Of a stretch of DNA of 8,669 nucleotides, positions 1 to 7,022 are shown piece after piece. The notes beneath the pieces were generated by a model. The model searched no databases and was not told the DNA's origin. It was given only the letters and a program-made list of their open reading frames with translations. Position 1 is the stretch's first letter, and each line of letters starts with the position of its first letter. Location: the NCBI GenBank assembly GCA_003489085.1, contig DNJM01000054.1, forward strand, positions 1 to 8,669, read 5' to 3'. A program made the translations under genes and the position numbers. The stretch is from Lachnospiraceae bacterium (GTDB lineage: Bacteria > Bacillota > Clostridia > Lachnospirales > Lachnospiraceae).

Positions 1-2
1 CG

Positions 3-58
3 AAGACGGGCTGTGTACCCTGCAGATTTTCCCCTGCAGCAGGTTCACAGCCCGTCTT
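3..58. terminator. Long hairpin terminator after the DUF2156 gene
   Basis: Positions 3-15 pair perfectly with 46-58 (13 bp, GC-rich), and an inner CTGCAG/CTGCAG pair (20-25 with 34-39) extends the stem. The outer stem reaches the TAA stop codon of the DUF2156 gene at 59-61, so it sits where the terminator of the minus-strand operon should be. The clearest T-rich tract (57-67) follows the hairpin on the plus strand. On the minus strand only TCTTCG is visible before the window ends. It may therefore act in both directions or serve a convergent plus-strand gene to the left. Confidence 0.8.
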
Positions 59-1033
59 TTATTCTATTGAAGCAGCCTCCTGCCGCCGAATCGCTGCCCT
101 TCCTTTTTCTACCAGGAATGCCGGTTTATACGAAAGCTTCGCCTTCCGAAGCCCTTCCACTCCGGCATCATCCTCCCGGTTAACATACAGATAGCCCATA
201 CATTCATGCTGCACAAACTGCTGGTTAATCATCGTATAAGCCCCTTCGTACTCTGCAAGAGCCTTCTCAATGTGTACCACAAAGGTATCTTCATTGATCG
301 GCTCTCCAATCGTAAAGGCCACAATTTTTCCACCGACTCTTAAGACCCCTCCAACTGCATCCAGCTCTTCAAACAACCGTAGAGCATTCAGTGCCACACA
401 CATTTCATCATTTTTTTCTTCGTCATCATTGCAGCCATTTTCTTCCCGCCACAGCAATGCCATCTGGAAGCATTCCTCCCGATTTTCTCTTGTCAGACGT
501 TCATAACTCCAGTCTGGATAGGTCGTTTTGAATTTATTCACATGGTTTCTCTTGCCATGCAGCTTTTTCCCGGAAAGCAACGCCAGTTTCTCCGATTCAT
601 ACACATAATCCGCCAGATCTCTGTCATATTCCACCTGATATTTCCCCGGAAAGAGCTCGTTCAGCTCTGCTTCAAATTCCCGCGTAACTCCATGCAGATA
701 CAGCTCATGCCCCTGCACATCCGTATATTCTTCCATTGCGAGCAGCGCCTTCTTTACATTTTCCTTTGTCCCGGCCGGATAAGAATAACTCCACTCACCA
801 TCTACAATATCCCGGAAAACCAGCGTATCCTCTACAATTGCCCAGCCTGCATGATAGAACCTTGCCCACAGATATCCATTGATAAAGGTTCTGTCACAGC
901 TTCTGGAGGCATACGTTCTAAAATAATGTGAAATGATTTCTTTATCCTCCAGCTGCGGCTTTTTAAATTCAATCTCCATGCTGCCATCCATCCTTCCTGC
1001 TGTCTCCAAAATTTTATCTTTTATTTTCCTCAT
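59..1033 (-). CDS. DUF2156 domain protein (lysyl-phosphatidylglycerol synthase C-terminal-like, GNAT fold)
   Basis: This is a soluble protein of about 324 residues that resembles stand-alone DUF2156 proteins, the family related to the C-terminal catalytic half of MprF (transfer of an amino acid from aminoacyl-tRNA to phosphatidylglycerol). Recognisable blocks are the basic GKKLHGKRNHVNKF segment (about residues 155-168), HIEKALAEYEGAY (about 254-266) and the C-terminal VNREDDAGVEGLRKAKLSYKP block (about 284-304). There is no membrane segment, so the flippase half of MprF is absent. It is the last gene of the operon. The listed ATG lies one base after the TAG stop of the ABC gene, but no Shine-Dalgarno sequence precedes it. 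An in-frame ATG at 979 (start MEIEFKKP) follows a purine-rich AGGAAGG and coincides with where the family domain appears to begin, so a 306-residue product is quite possible. A TTG at 1045 is less likely. The substrate cannot be told from sequence; many family members are uncharacterised. Confidence 0.85.
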   Translation of the reverse strand: MRKIKDKILETAGRMDGSMEIEFKKPQLEDKEIISHYFRTYASRSCDRTFINGYLWARFYHAGWAIVEDTLVFRDIVDGEWSYSYPAGTKENVKKALLAMEEYTDVQGHELYLHGVTREFEAELNELFPGKYQVEYDRDLADYVYESEKLALLSGKKLHGKRNHVNKFKTTYPDWSYERLTRENREECFQMALLWREENGCNDDEEKNDEMCVALNALRLFEELDAVGGVLRVGGKIVAFTIGEPINEDTFVVHIEKALAEYEGAYTMINQQFVQHECMGYLYVNREDDAGVEGLRKAKLSYKPAFLVEKGRAAIRRQEAASIE

Positions 1034-1034
1034 A

Positions 1035-2771
1035 CTACGAAGCAAAATTCATATGATACAGGTTTTCATAGATTCCTTTCTTTTCCAGAAGCTCTTCGTG
1101 TGTTCCTTCCTCTGCCACGGTTCCGTTATTTAACACCAGAATTCTCTGTGCATTTCGGATTGTTGTAAGCCTGTGTGCGATTACAAAGGTCGTCCTGTTT
1201 TTCGCCAGCTGTTCCAAAGACTGCTGAACGATTTTCTCGCTTTCATTGTCCAGCGCTGATGTCGCTTCATCAAAAATCAACACCGGGGGATTTTTCAAAA
1301 ATACTCTCGCAATGGACAGACGCTGCTTCTGCCCTCCGGAAAGCTTCACGCCTCTCTGTCCGATGTCCGTATCATAGCCGTCCGGAAATGCCATAATGAA
1401 TTCATGTGCATTGGCACTTTTGGCTGCCCGGATCACTTCCTCGTCCGTTGCGCCCGGCTTTCCATATCGGATATTTTCCATAATCGTACCTGCAAACAGA
1501 TATACATCCTGCTGTACAATACCGATATTATTCCGCAGATCATTCAGCTTAATGTCACGGATATCCCTTCCATCCAGCAGCACCCGGCCTGCGGTAACCT
1601 CATAAAACCGGGGGATCAGACTGCATATCGTTGTTTTTCCCACTCCGGATGGACCAACCAATGCTACATACTCTCCCGCCTTCACCGTAAGATTCACATC
1701 CTGCAGTACCTTTTCCTCATTCTCCGGATAGGAAAAGGACACCTTATCAAATACAATTTCCCCTTTTGGGTTCTCAATATGCACCGCATCCTCTTTATCT
1801 TCAATATCCGGCGCAATAGACATAATCTCGAGGAAACGCTCAAATCCCGTATAGCCATTCTGAAACTGTTCTGTAAAATTCACCAGCTTCTTAACCGGTT
1901 CCGTAAAATTATTGATGTACAGCAAAAACGTAATCAAATCCGTTACGATCAGTTTCCCTGTCGTCAGGAAACTCATTCCTGCCAGAAGAACCCCCACAGT
2001 TACCAGCGTTGTCAGCGCATTTAATCCGGAATGATAAATTCCCATATACAGATAGCTCGTCCGCTTGGAAGCTACGAATTTTTTATTTCCCTTTTCAAAT
2101 TTCTGCAGCTCCTCCTTTTCATTTGCAAAGGACTTCACAACACGGATTCCTGCAAGACTGTCTTCAATCTGGCTGTTGATATCTGCCATCCTTGCTCGAT
2201 TCTGGGCAAATGCCTTCTTCATCTTACGGTTATAATACCCGGCAAAAAGTACCATCACGGGAATAAAGGCAAATGCAACCAGTGTAAGCTTCAGATTAAT
2301 ATTTGCCAGAATCACAAAGGAACCGATCAGCTTGATCACAGAAATCAGCAGATCCTCCGGTCCATGATGCAGAAGCTCACTGATATCAAATAAATCACTT
2401 GTAATCCTGGACAGCAGATGCCCCACCTTCTGATTATCATAAAATGCAAATGTCAGCTTCTGATAATGGCCGAAAATATCCCGGCGCATATCTGCCTCCA
2501 TCATAGAACCCATGCGATGTCCATAATAGGCAATATAAAAATCACATATGAATCCACCCAGAACCAATACAATCATCAACGCGCCCAGCCGGACGATTGC
2601 CTCCATTGCCTGTGCTGTTTCATAATACACTACCTGATTCGTGATGTACCTGACGATCAGCGGAATCACAAGCGTGATACCTGCTCCCAGAATGGCAAAA
2701 AACATATCACTATAGAACAGAAAACGATATGGTTTATAATAAGCAAATAATTTCTTTAGTTTCTCTTTCAT
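1035..2771 (-). CDS. ABC exporter, fused permease and ATPase (MsbA/LmrA type)
   Basis: This is a 578-residue half-transporter that should work as a dimer in the membrane and export a hydrophobic or amphipathic substrate using ATP. The N-terminal exporter domain has about six hydrophobic segments (roughly residues 15-40, 60-84, 137-158, 160-182, 248-270, 275-290). The ATPase domain is complete: Walker A GPSGVGKT (373-380), Q-loop Q421, signature LSGGQKQR (477-484), Walker B VLIFDE with catalytic E502, D-loop SALD (505-508) and H-loop H533. All catalytic residues are intact, so a homodimer is plausible and no degenerate partner gene is present. The ATG at 2771 is preceded by AGGAG with 6 bases of spacing. 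That site overlaps the TAG stop of the MFS gene, giving a 9-base gap typical of coupled operon genes. Substrate specificity (lipid, drug or peptide) cannot be assigned; there is no C39 peptidase domain, so it is not a bacteriocin-processing exporter. Confidence 0.95.
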   Translation of the reverse strand: MKEKLKKLFAYYKPYRFLFYSDMFFAILGAGITLVIPLIVRYITNQVVYYETAQAMEAIVRLGALMIVLVLGGFICDFYIAYYGHRMGSMMEADMRRDIFGHYQKLTFAFYDNQKVGHLLSRITSDLFDISELLHHGPEDLLISVIKLIGSFVILANINLKLTLVAFAFIPVMVLFAGYYNRKMKKAFAQNRARMADINSQIEDSLAGIRVVKSFANEKEELQKFEKGNKKFVASKRTSYLYMGIYHSGLNALTTLVTVGVLLAGMSFLTTGKLIVTDLITFLLYINNFTEPVKKLVNFTEQFQNGYTGFERFLEIMSIAPDIEDKEDAVHIENPKGEIVFDKVSFSYPENEEKVLQDVNLTVKAGEYVALVGPSGVGKTTICSLIPRFYEVTAGRVLLDGRDIRDIKLNDLRNNIGIVQQDVYLFAGTIMENIRYGKPGATDEEVIRAAKSANAHEFIMAFPDGYDTDIGQRGVKLSGGQKQRLSIARVFLKNPPVLIFDEATSALDNESEKIVQQSLEQLAKNRTTFVIAHRLTTIRNAQRILVLNNGTVAEEGTHEELLEKKGIYENLYHMNFAS

Positions 2772-2780
2772 TTCCTTCTC

Positions 2781-4025
2781 CTATCTTTTCACCTGGTTTA
2801 CCCGTTCCGTTTTCATGAAGAACAGCATTCCCAGTAAAAACATCACCGAAAGCGCACCGACACCGTAATTGACACTGCCTGTTGCCTGACTGACCGCAGA
2901 TACCAGAAGTGTCCCCAGAAAAGAAGCTCCCTTTCCGCAGATATCATAGATGCCGAAATATTCACCTGATTTTTCCGGCGGTATGATTCTGGCATAGTAT
3001 GCTCTGGACAGGGACTGAATCGCTCCCTGGAACATTCCCACACAGACTGCCAGAATCCAGAACTGGTACTGCTCTGTCAAAATAATTCCATATACAGCGA
3101 TACAGAAATATGCTCCGATACAAATCAGAATCAGACTGGAATTCTTTCGGGTTCTGGTCAGACGTCCGAAGAAAAGTGCTGCCGGAAAGGCTACAATCTG
3201 TGTCAGCAAAAGTGCCAAAAGCAGTCCGGTACTGTTCAGTCCCAGTGCCGTCCCGTACGCAGTCGCCATGTCAATAATCGTATATACGCCATCTATATAA
3301 AAGAAAAATGCAATCAGGAAAAACAGTACTTTTTTCTCTTTTTTCAGTTCATAGAACACACCGCCAAGGCGTTTCATACTGGACGCCACCGGATGAGAAT
3401 CTGCTTCCACATAATGTGACTGACGATACCTTTTGATCAAAGGCAGCGAACAGCCCACCCACCATATAGCTACCAGCAAAAATGCCAGCCCCATGGCCAG
3501 TTCCATGGTAATTCCGATTGCTTCATACCCCAATACCAGAAGCAGACAGAGCACAAAAGGAATACAGCTTCCGATATACCCCCACGCATATCCATGTGCG
3601 GATACCTCGTCCATACGCTCTTCTGTCGTCACATCCGTCAGCATAGAGTCATAGATGACAAGACTTAAAGAGTACGCTGATTTTCCAAGTATAAATAATA
3701 TCAGGAACCAAAGCCAGGACTGTACAAATCCCAGCCAGACACACCCCAGGGCCCCAACTGCCAGTGAAGCCAGAAAGATCTTCTTCCTCCATCCTTTCAG
3801 ATCAGAAGCCGTTCCTAACACCGGCCCTAACACTGCTACAATTAAGGTAGACACAGAAACTGCATACCCCCAATAGGCCAGATAGTTGACAGCAGATATC
3901 CCCTCTTTTCCCGCAAGGTAATTAAAATAAATCGGCATGATCGTTGATACCAGAAGGGTAAAGGCAGAATTTCCCACATCGTACAGAATCCATCGTTTCT
4001 CCATACCATTCAGCTTAAATTTCAT
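2781..4025 (-). CDS. MFS transporter, UMF1 / Atg22-like family
   Basis: This is an integral membrane protein of 414 residues with about 12 hydrophobic segments. Family hallmarks are the N-terminal YDVGNSAF (15-22; usually YDFANSAF/Y in UMF1 proteins), an MFS motif-A-like loop GPVLGTASDLKGWRKK (67-82), YDSMLTDV (125-132), FYIDGVYTIIDMA (242-254) and the strongly conserved block around GAIQSLSRAYYARIIPP (334-350) followed by GEYFGIYDICGK (354-365). The founding relative, yeast Atg22, is a vacuolar amino-acid effluxer; bacterial members are mostly uncharacterised, so the substrate is unknown. I chose the ATG at 4025 because AGGAGG (4035-4040) lies 9 bases upstream. A longer reading from the ATG at 4043 would place the start directly before that AGGAGG. 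With this start the gene overlaps the end of the phospholipase-like gene by 11 bases, which suggests translational coupling. Confidence 0.92.
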   Translation of the reverse strand: MKFKLNGMEKRWILYDVGNSAFTLLVSTIMPIYFNYLAGKEGISAVNYLAYWGYAVSVSTLIVAVLGPVLGTASDLKGWRKKIFLASLAVGALGCVWLGFVQSWLWFLILFILGKSAYSLSLVIYDSMLTDVTTEERMDEVSAHGYAWGYIGSCIPFVLCLLLVLGYEAIGITMELAMGLAFLLVAIWWVGCSLPLIKRYRQSHYVEADSHPVASSMKRLGGVFYELKKEKKVLFFLIAFFFYIDGVYTIIDMATAYGTALGLNSTGLLLALLLTQIVAFPAALFFGRLTRTRKNSSLILICIGAYFCIAVYGIILTEQYQFWILAVCVGMFQGAIQSLSRAYYARIIPPEKSGEYFGIYDICGKGASFLGTLLVSAVSQATGSVNYGVGALSVMFLLGMLFFMKTERVNQVKR

Positions 4026-4878
4026 AGTGCAGTTCCTCCTCATATGAGTATACCGGGATCTGCTCCCAGTTCTTTCCGGCGGAAAAATCCTTTTGGAATT
4101 CTGCCGACAGCCCGTTCTCTCCCTTCAGGTAACCCAGGTAGTTTTCATATAACTCCTGAACGTATGTTACAGCCTGCTTCATCAGCTTTTCCAGGCGAAG
4201 ATTACTGTCTCTGCAGTCCGGATTCGGCTCTTTGTTCACAACCAACCCGTGCATTCCCTCATACTGGCCGATCACTTTCATTCCCAGATACAGAATCTGC
4301 CGTTTCGCATCCCAGGGTGCCAGCAGCAGCCGGTCATAGAAGACCATAGCCTTCAGGGAAGCTTCCACCTGCTCCGCGGTCAGCTCCGGGAAAACCTTTG
4401 CTATCGCCTCTGCATTCTCTTCAGATGGTACAATGTGTCTGGTCAATCGATGGATGCAGGGGTTGATTCCCCGTTCCACCATCAGATACCGGTCAAATTC
4501 CACTTCGATTTCCGAATGTGTAATCCCGCTTCTTTGTATCTTGCTTTCGACATAGCCATGACATCTGATATCCAGAGCAAAATGGCAGAGAAAGCCCAGC
4601 AGATAAGCAGCCAGCTGCTCCTTCTCCTCCTGAGACTCCTGCTTTTTCAGTATTTCCGCTGCCCGCCTGAAAAATCTTTCTCCAGGTTCCCCGTGCATGC
4701 CATGGCCAAGCTGACTGACCGGATTCTTTTTCAACGCTTTATAGTAAAAAAATATATCCGGGCCATGCAGGCCAATACAATACAGCTGACGATGTGTATC
4801 CACAATCCTGCGCAGATCCTCCGGAAGGTGCTGATACACCTTTCTTCCAAATGTATAATGTGCATAGGTTGACGGCAT
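4015..4878 (-). CDS. Zinc-dependent phospholipase C-fold protein
   Basis: This 287-residue protein resembles the zinc-dependent phospholipase C / S1-P1 nuclease fold family (Zn_dep_PLPC), whose members hydrolyse phosphodiester bonds with a three-metal centre. Likely ligands include H7 (TYAHYTFG), H38 and D41 (GLHGPD), H59/H62 (GHGMHG), H99, D103 and H107 (HFALDIRCH), and H121 with E125 (HSEIE). The spacings H99-D103 and H121-E125 equal those of His118-Asp122 and His142-Glu146 in the Bacillus cereus enzyme. There is no signal peptide, unlike secreted PlcB/alpha-toxin types, so it probably acts in the cytoplasm or at the inner membrane face. The ATG at 4878 is chosen because AGGAGG (4886-4891) lies 7 bases upstream; a GTG at 4908 would fall at about the predicted transcription start. 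It is the first gene of the four-gene operon. The true substrate is unknown; close relatives are usually annotated only by domain. Confidence 0.9.
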   Translation of the reverse strand: MPSTYAHYTFGRKVYQHLPEDLRRIVDTHRQLYCIGLHGPDIFFYYKALKKNPVSQLGHGMHGEPGERFFRRAAEILKKQESQEEKEQLAAYLLGFLCHFALDIRCHGYVESKIQRSGITHSEIEVEFDRYLMVERGINPCIHRLTRHIVPSEENAEAIAKVFPELTAEQVEASLKAMVFYDRLLLAPWDAKRQILYLGMKVIGQYEGMHGLVVNKEPNPDCRDSNLRLEKLMKQAVTYVQELYENYLGYLKGENGLSAEFQKDFSAGKNWEQIPVYSYEEELHYEI

Positions 4879-4885
4879 AAATGTT

Positions 4886-4891
4886 CCTCCT
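4886..4891 (-). promoter_or_regulatory. Ribosome binding site of the phospholipase-like gene
   Basis: A perfect AGGAGG on the minus strand lies 7 bases before the ATG at 4878 and decides that start over the in-frame GTG at 4908. Confidence 0.85.
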
Positions 4892-4914
4892 CTTTTGTAT
4901 ATTCCCACAGATCT

Positions 4915-4943
4915 ATTATACGTTTGATTTGTCTATGGAGCAA
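4915..4943 (-). promoter_or_regulatory. Sigma-A-type promoter of the four-gene membrane operon
   Basis: A perfect -10 box TATAAT (4915-4920, minus strand) is preceded, with a 17-base spacer, by TTGCTC (4938-4943), a weak -35 that keeps the TTG. Transcription would begin near 4908, giving a short leader of about 30 bases before the ATG at 4878. The promoter lies directly downstream of the prfA terminator, which fits a separate transcription unit. I see no operator-like inverted repeat around it. Confidence 0.75.
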
Positions 4944-4954
4944 TAAAATCCATG

Positions 4955-4991
4955 AAAAAAACCTGTTCCGATCTTGCGGACCGAAACAGGT
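4955..4991 (-). terminator. Intrinsic terminator after prfA
   Basis: On the minus strand, 4991-4979 pairs with 4973-4961 (13 bp with two G-T wobbles) around a 5-base loop, followed at once by six T (4960-4955). It begins 11 bases after the prfA stop codon and so closes the rho/rpmE/yqhQ/prmC/prfA cluster. Confidence 0.93.
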
Positions 4992-5002
4992 CTCTCTTTC
5001 CT

Positions 5003-6079
5003 TTATAAATTTTCATTCATCCCCGCCAGCTTCGCTGCCTGGTCAGCCGCGATCAGGCTGTCGATGATCTCATCCAGATCTCCATTCATCACTGCATCCA
5101 GACGATACAGCGTAAGCTTGATCCGGTGTTCTGTCACACGTCCCTGTGGGAAATTATACGTACGGATCTTCTCGGAGCGGTCTCCGGTTCCAACCTGACT
5201 TCTTCTGGCCTCCGCCTCTGCATCATGTTGCTTCTGGCATTCCAGCTCATATAGCTTGGCACGCAGTACCTTAAGCGCCTTATCCCGGTTCTTCAGCTGG
5301 GATTTTTCATCCTGGCAGGAGATGACGATTCCGGTCGGAATATGGGTCAGCCGCACTGCTGAGTCCGTCGTATTGACACACTGTCCGCCATTACCGGAAG
5401 CCCGGAATACATCGAATTTACAATCATTCATATCGATTTCCACATCAACCTCTTCCGCCTCCGGCATCACTGCCACCGTAATCGTAGAAGTATGGATTCG
5501 CCCGCCGGATTCCGTCTCCGGAACGCGCTGTACACGGTGTACACCGCTTTCATATTTCATTCGGGAATAGACTCCCTGTCCACTGATCATGAATACGACT
5601 TCTTTGAAGCCGCCGATTCCATTTTCATTAAAGGAAATCAACTCTGTCTTCCATCTTCTGCTTTCCGCATAATGGGCATACATCCGGTAAATCTCCGCTG
5701 CAAAAAGGGCTGCCTCATCACCACCTGCTCCTGCACGGATCTCAACAAAGATATTTTTATCATCATTCGGATCCTTCGGCAGCAGAAGAATCTTCAACTC
5801 ATGTTCCAGCTCTTCCACACGCTTCTTGGCATCTGTCAGCTCTTCCTTGGCCAGTTCACGCATTTCTTCGTCACTTTCTATCTCCAGCAGCTCTTCACTG
5901 TCCGCAATATCCTGCTTTGCTTTCTTATATTCCTTATATGCATCTACAATCGGAGCAAGCTCTGCCTGCTCCTTCATCAGCTCCCGGAAACGCTTCTGAT
6001 CATTTGCAACGTCCGGTTCCTGCAGCTCTCCCATAATCTCTTCAAATCGAATGAGCAAATCTTCTAATTTATCAAACAT
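5003..6079 (-). CDS. prfA: Peptide chain release factor 1 (RF1)
   Basis: RF1 recognises UAA and UAG stop codons in the ribosomal A site and triggers release of the finished protein. The 358-residue length is normal for the family. The decoding tripeptide has the RF1 pattern PxT, here PET at 187-189 within RVPETESGGRIHTST, which separates it from RF2 (SPF). The catalytic GGQ is at 231-233 in SGNGGQCVNTTDSAVRLTH; the residue after GGQ is Cys where the E. coli protein has His, a change outside the catalytic triplet. The N-terminal third is a charged helical region typical of domain 1. The ATG at 6079 is preceded by AGGAGG with 8 bases of spacing; a start at 6103 would overlap prmC and is not supported. 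It lies 20 bases downstream of prmC, whose product methylates its GGQ glutamine, and is the last gene before the terminator. Confidence 0.98.
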   Translation of the reverse strand: MFDKLEDLLIRFEEIMGELQEPDVANDQKRFRELMKEQAELAPIVDAYKEYKKAKQDIADSEELLEIESDEEMRELAKEELTDAKKRVEELEHELKILLLPKDPNDDKNIFVEIRAGAGGDEAALFAAEIYRMYAHYAESRRWKTELISFNENGIGGFKEVVFMISGQGVYSRMKYESGVHRVQRVPETESGGRIHTSTITVAVMPEAEEVDVEIDMNDCKFDVFRASGNGGQCVNTTDSAVRLTHIPTGIVISCQDEKSQLKNRDKALKVLRAKLYELECQKQHDAEAEARRSQVGTGDRSEKIRTYNFPQGRVTEHRIKLTLYRLDAVMNGDLDEIIDSLIAADQAAKLAGMNENL

Positions 6080-6099
6080 CTGTATTCCCTCCTGCTTTC

Positions 6100-6969
6100 T
6101 CAATTATTGTACACACCGGACACGACGCGGTCAAGACCTGCCAGATCCTTTTTCACGTATATCTTCTGAAATCCCTGCTTTTCCATCAGCTCTGTCACAG
6201 CTTCCGCCTGATCGTGTCCAATCTCGAACAGTAGCCTGCCTCCTTTTTTCAGACAGCGGCCGCATTCTTCTGTCATACGCCTATAAAAATACAGTCCATC
6301 TTCCTTGCCGTCCAATGCCAGCCACGGATCGTACAGCCGCACCTCTTCTTCCAGACCGGCAATCACTTCCGTACGAATATATGGCGGGTTAGACACAATC
6401 AGGTCAAAGGCCGCCTCACCCTCCACAGCCTGAAACAGATCCCCCAGCTTCCACAAGACATCCGTCTGAAGCCTTTTGCCATTATTACGGGCAACCTCCA
6501 GCGCATCAGCGGAGATATCCACACCCACGCCGACTGTCGGCACTTCTTTCCACATGACCGGGTTTTGTTGTTCACACAGCTTCAGTAAACTGATCAGAAT
6601 ACAGCCGGAGCCGGTGCACATATCCAAAACTCGCATCCCCGGCTTTAGAAACAAAAGTGCTTCCTCTACTAAACACTCCGTATCCTGTCTTGGAATCAAA
6701 ACATGCTCATTTACCTGAAATTCCAGCCCCATGAATTCCTGCACACCTGTAATATGCTGCAGAGGAATTCTGGCCGCCCTTCGCTCAATACAGCTCTGAT
6801 ACGCCTTTTCCTGTTTCTCTTCCAGCTTTACCCTGCTGTCTGCAAAATACATGGCACGGGATATTCCCATTACATACTCCAGCAGATACCATGCATCCAG
6901 AGAGGCCTCCGCAATGCCGGCGTCCCTGAGCATCTTTTCACCATATATAACAGCCTCTGCCAGTGTCAT
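6100..6969 (-). CDS. prmC: Release factor glutamine N5-methyltransferase
   Basis: PrmC uses S-adenosylmethionine to methylate the glutamine of the GGQ motif in release factors, which raises termination efficiency. The 289-residue protein has the N-terminal helical release-factor-binding domain ending at PLQHITG (69-75), the IPRQDTE segment (92-98, commonly IPRPDTE), the SAM-binding motif LDMCTGSGC (115-123), the acidic end of motif II at D151 (VGVDIS) and the catalytic NPPY (194-197) that contacts the substrate glutamine. It is immediately upstream of prfA, its substrate, a common bacterial arrangement. The ATG at 6969 has only a modest purine-rich site (GGAAGGAAAG) at a longer than ideal distance, so translation may be moderate. 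A 53-base gap separates it from yqhQ, with no convincing terminator or promoter in it. Confidence 0.97.
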   Translation of the reverse strand: MTLAEAVIYGEKMLRDAGIAEASLDAWYLLEYVMGISRAMYFADSRVKLEEKQEKAYQSCIERRAARIPLQHITGVQEFMGLEFQVNEHVLIPRQDTECLVEEALLFLKPGMRVLDMCTGSGCILISLLKLCEQQNPVMWKEVPTVGVGVDISADALEVARNNGKRLQTDVLWKLGDLFQAVEGEAAFDLIVSNPPYIRTEVIAGLEEEVRLYDPWLALDGKEDGLYFYRRMTEECGRCLKKGGRLLFEIGHDQAEAVTELMEKQGFQKIYVKKDLAGLDRVVSGVYNN

Positions 6970-7022
6970 ATCTCATTCTTTCCTTCCATCAGATTTTCTT
7001 ATCTGCCATACGAATCCACGCA

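Noticed and set aside
1404..2024. 206-codon plus-strand open frame
   Set aside because: It lies fully opposite the well-conserved ABC exporter, has no ribosome binding site and its translation shows no recognisable domain.
1035..2771. ABC exporter as part of a bacteriocin or defence system
   Set aside because: No peptidase domain, precursor peptide, immunity gene, modification enzyme, nuclease or mobile-element sign is nearby.
4026..4043. ATG at 4043 as the MFS start
   Set aside because: The AGGAGG encoded right after it is the ribosome binding site of the ATG at 4025.
4249..4872. 207-codon plus-strand open frame
   Set aside because: It is antisense to the zinc PLC-like gene, whose motifs and ribosome binding site are clear; the predicted protein has no family features.
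6080..6103. Longer N-terminus for prfA
   Set aside because: AGGAGG lies between 6080 and 6103, placed for the ATG at 6079, and RF1 proteins begin at the MFDKLE-type sequence.
6981..7000. Small CAGAT/ATCTG hairpin between yqhQ and prmC
   Set aside because: Only 5 bp with no T-run; expected by chance in an AT-rich gap.
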